A DNA stretch of 64,000 nucleotides from Prochlorococcus marinus str. MIT 9313 (lineage in GTDB: Bacteria > Cyanobacteriota > Cyanobacteriia > PCC-6307 > Cyanobiaceae), in contig NC_005071.1 of assembly GCF_000011485.1 (NCBI RefSeq), positions 1,615,347-1,679,346 of the forward strand. The letters are read 5' to 3'. The translations under genes were made by a program, and so were the position numbers. The notes beneath the pieces were generated by a model. It was not told the DNA's origin. It did not search any database and worked only from the letters and a program-made list of their open reading frames with translations. Below, in pieces: positions 61,856 to 64,000 of this stretch. Position 1 is the first letter of the stretch. Each line of letters begins with the position of its first letter.

Positions 61856-62287
61856 TGCTGGTTGTATAACAATGAGATCACACTATTTTCGTGGTTTCGT
61901 TCTCTCCATGATCGCGATCATGGTGCCCTGTGATCTTGCTCACAAGCACCTCTATGTTTTTCGTTCGCAGACCTGTTCGCCTTGTTCAAGCCACTTAGAG
62001 CCGGCTTGGCATTAGTCAGCTGTTCCTTTCATTTGTTCTCGCTCTGATATGCATCAAACACCAGAGCACGGACTTGGATGCAGGATTTACGCATCCCGGC
62101 TCAGTTCAGGACGCACAGCTGTAGTACAAGACGCCGCCGACGTTGAAGAACTCGCGCGGTTTGAGCTGGTCGTATTTGGAGAGCTCCGCAGATGGCGACT
62201 AACGACAGTTTGTATGAACTTTTGCGTGTAGATCGATATGAAACTTCCTGCCCTAATTCAGAAACTCCTGTAAGGGCAATAGTTAAA
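61856..62287. other. Regulatory spacer between acyltransferase and tmRNA genes
   Basis: About 430 bases with no supportable gene. It contains the 18-bp palindrome at 61906-61923 listed separately and the terminator region of the tmRNA at its end. Confidence 0.5.
61906..61923. promoter_or_regulatory. 18-bp perfect palindrome upstream of the acyltransferase gene
   Basis: CCATGATCGCGATCATGG is a perfect dyad whose near edge is 51 bases upstream of the acyltransferase ATG at 61855. The length and position suit an operator or activator box. It contains the cyanobacterial GATC/CGATC motif style but is not the HIP1 octamer. Confidence 0.6.
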
Positions 62288-62585
62288 GGGGCCTCGCAGC
62301 CCCCATGGGTCATTTGGGTGATAAGGCTGACCTCACCCCATCTCCCTTATTAGGGTCAGGCAGCCACGAGGGCAGGCTGACGGGAGAAACGAACGATGTT
62401 GTTCGCAGTTACGGATTTGCTCTTACCGAGCAGGCTTCAGTCACCCTCCTCATACCCCGTCGAAACCATTGCAGCCCCAAGACACCTAAAAGAGGAATGG
62501 AGCTGAGCGGAATCGAACCGCTGTCCGAGACACTGGTGTGGATCACCTAGTCCGCCAAAAGGGGGACACTTCCATTCTGACAGGA
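62288..62585 (-). ncRNA. ssrA: Permuted two-piece tmRNA
   Basis: The minus strand reads first the acceptor piece, with T arm GCGGTTCGATTCCGC and CAGCTCC plus discriminator A ending at 62498. A short intervening segment follows, then the coding piece starting GGGGCTGCAATGGTTTCGAC at 62478. GGGGCTG pairs with CAGCTCC as the acceptor stem. The order is thus circularly permuted, as known in Prochlorococcus and marine Synechococcus. The tag frame (62406-62356) encodes ANNIVRFSRQPALVAA, with resume codon GCG. A GC hairpin near 62288-62304 is the probable 3' end. Outer ends are approximate. Confidence 0.93.
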
Positions 62586-62628
62586 ATGCTGTTCTGTCGC
62601 TCAACAACCCTTGGGGTGTAAAAGCTCA

Positions 62629-63753
62629 ATGCAAGCGATCGCCGTACTCCCCCAAGGATTAGAAGAAGAAGGCGCCAAAGAACTCAGCACTCTTGGGGCA
62701 AAAGCCGTGCGCCCACTCAGACGCGCTGCGGCGTTTGAAGCCGACATGGCCTGCTTTTATCGGCTGCATCTACAAGCGCGCCTGCCATTTCGCCTGCTCA
62801 GGGAGATTGCCCAATTCCCTTGCCAAGGGCCAAAAGAGCTCTACTCAGGTGTGCAATCAGCCTTCGACTGGGAACGCTGGCTGCATCCATCAATGAGCTT
62901 TCGTGTCGATGTCACCGGCAGCGGCCCTGGCCTCACTCACAGCCACTTCACAGCCCTGCAGGTAAAAAACGCCCTCGTTGATCTGCAACGGCAGCTATGG
63001 GGTGAGCGATCTGATATCGATCTGCAAGACCCTGCTCTCTGCTTGCATCTCCATCTCAGTCGAGATTGTGCGGTCCTGAGCTTGGACGGTTCAGCTGGCA
63101 GCCTGCACCGCAGGGGCTACCGAGCTGCAGTTGGCGCTGCGCCTCTCAAAGAAAACCTTGCCGCCGGATTGATCAAACTCAGCGGCTGGGATGGCTGCGT
63201 GCCCTTAGTTGACCCCCTGTGCGGATCAGGCACCCTGCTGATCGAGGCAGCCAGTATGAAGCTTGGCCTTGCACCAGGGATACAGCGTTCCTTTCTCATG
63301 GAAGGTTGGGCAGATTTCAATCCTCAACTCTGGAGCGAGGAACAAGCACGAGCCAAGCAACGAGAACGCAGAGATCAATCGCTGCCAGTGATCATTGGTT
63401 GCGACCGAGACCCCAGCATCACAACACAAGCAAAAACCAATGTTGCCGAGGCAGGCCTCGACCATGTTGTAGGCATTCAAACCTGTGATTTTCGCGACCT
63501 AGAACTGCCAAAACAGCCAGGAGTAATGGTCTGCAACCCTCCCTATGGCATCCGAGTTGGCCAGGATGAAGACCTAACCGCTCTCTATGAAAGCCTCGGT
63601 CAATACGCCAAGCAATACGCATCAGGTTGGCAGCTATGGCTGCTGAACGGCAATCCCAGCCTCAGCCGATCACTACAGATGAAAGCGAGTCGGCGGATTC
63701 CAGTCAGCAATGGCGGCATCGAATGCCGCTGGCTGAACTACGCCATTCGCTGA
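62629..63753 (+). CDS. THUMP-domain N6/N2 RNA methyltransferase (RlmL/UPF0020 family)
   Basis: From the ATG at 62629 (MQAIAVLPQGLEEEGAKEL) the protein is 374 residues. It has an N-terminal ferredoxin-like/THUMP part (to about residue 160), LHRRGYR (about residue 165), the SAM motif VDPLCGSGTLLIEAA (near 200) and the catalytic NPPYG (near 303), typical of guanine-N2 methyltransferases of the RlmL/RlmK type. It probably modifies 23S rRNA or tRNA in the cytosol. It starts close to, and divergent from, the tmRNA. The exact target is not determined. Confidence 0.9.
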   Translation: MQAIAVLPQGLEEEGAKELSTLGAKAVRPLRRAAAFEADMACFYRLHLQARLPFRLLREIAQFPCQGPKELYSGVQSAFDWERWLHPSMSFRVDVTGSGPGLTHSHFTALQVKNALVDLQRQLWGERSDIDLQDPALCLHLHLSRDCAVLSLDGSAGSLHRRGYRAAVGAAPLKENLAAGLIKLSGWDGCVPLVDPLCGSGTLLIEAASMKLGLAPGIQRSFLMEGWADFNPQLWSEEQARAKQRERRDQSLPVIIGCDRDPSITTQAKTNVAEAGLDHVVGIQTCDFRDLELPKQPGVMVCNPPYGIRVGQDEDLTALYESLGQYAKQYASGWQLWLLNGNPSLSRSLQMKASRRIPVSNGGIECRWLNYAIR

Positions 63754-63912
63754 ACCGCAGGGAAACTTGATCTATCAGCAGCAATCTTCGGATTCACGGC
63801 ACTTTTTACCGGCTCTAATCATCCAATAATAACCACGAAGTATCAAAGAAAACATCAATCTGCAATCTGCCAAGCTCTTGCCCTAAGATAAAAGACAAGC
63901 TCAACTGGAAAG

Positions 63913-64000
63913 ATGCTTAGCCACCTCTTAACTCCTACCAACCTAGTCATTTTTGCTGTTGCATTTACAATCAAACTCCTTGTAGCTGGCTACGTGATAT
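63913..64000 (+). CDS. Start of a membrane-protein gene (partial)
   Basis: An ATG frame beginning MLSHLLTPTNLVIFAVAFTI stays open to the window end with a hydrophobic helix. An AACTGGAAAG ribosome-binding-like stretch precedes it. Only 29 codons are visible, so no family can be assigned. Confidence 0.45.
   Translation, partial: MLSHLLTPTNLVIFAVAFTIKLLVAGYVI

Noticed and set aside
62305-62550. Plus-strand frame of 81 codons ending SGIEPLSETLVWIT
   Set aside because: It runs antisense through the tmRNA; the peptide end is typical of tRNA-like sequence.

Overview
The window looks like the chromosome of a marine picocyanobacterium, most likely a low-light-IV Prochlorococcus (MIT9303/MIT9313-like). 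This rests on a cyanobacterial psbA (D1), CP12, a magnesium-type HemB, a permuted two-piece tmRNA whose tag reads ANNIVRFSRQPALVAA, and a mosaic of GC-richer core blocks and long AT-rich spacers full of tiny or decayed genes. The species name is inference; no database search was possible.

Layout. 1-7.7 kb: partial MscS channel gene, then the translation/transcription operon rimP-nusA-ylxR-infB, a low-complexity-tail membrane protein overlapped antisense by a DUF3493 gene, and tRNA-Thr(CGT). 7.7-13.3 kb: a sparse stretch, a DUF389 membrane protein, psbA with a clear promoter and terminator, a small lipoprotein and two tandem secreted paralogues. 13.3-26.4 kb: dense core genes (aspartoacylase, xi-class GST, DUF2301 protein, ABC-F ATPase, CP12, Obg, sugar-type ABC ATPase, MutS2, HemB, DnaJ2-type chaperone, thioredoxin-like protein). 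26.4-38.3 kb: more widely spaced genes (ThyX, a thioredoxin-reductase-like flavoprotein without NADPH motifs, GltS-type symporter, pentapeptide protein, metallophosphoesterase) and a large carotenoid-isomerase/GltD-like fusion gene split by one missing base.

38.3-53.2 kb is an accessory region: small ORFs, frameshifted or stop-interrupted remnants, a family of tiny membrane peptides ending in RFCNGG, a diverged dispersed repeat, a cytochrome P450, a DUF985 cupin, a DUF805 protein and two candidate RNAs. One candidate RNA is a multi-hairpin fold of about 250 nt; the other is a Yfr2-like sRNA on the minus strand.

53.2-61.9 kb is the most striking part. A class A acid phosphatase is followed by what looks like an undescribed small-molecule/lipid locus: a haem-oxygenase-like diiron oxidase (HDO), a small membrane protein, an SCP2-like lipid-binding protein, a DevB-type fusion protein and two DevC-type permeases on the plus strand, converging on a DevA-type ATPase and a GNAT/FeeM- or thermostable-hemolysin-like acyltransferase on the minus strand. 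An 18-bp perfect palindrome lies just upstream of the acyltransferase gene. The inferred model is acyl transfer, oxidation, lipid carriage and export of one product. The window closes with the tmRNA, an rRNA-methylase-like gene and the start of a membrane-protein gene.
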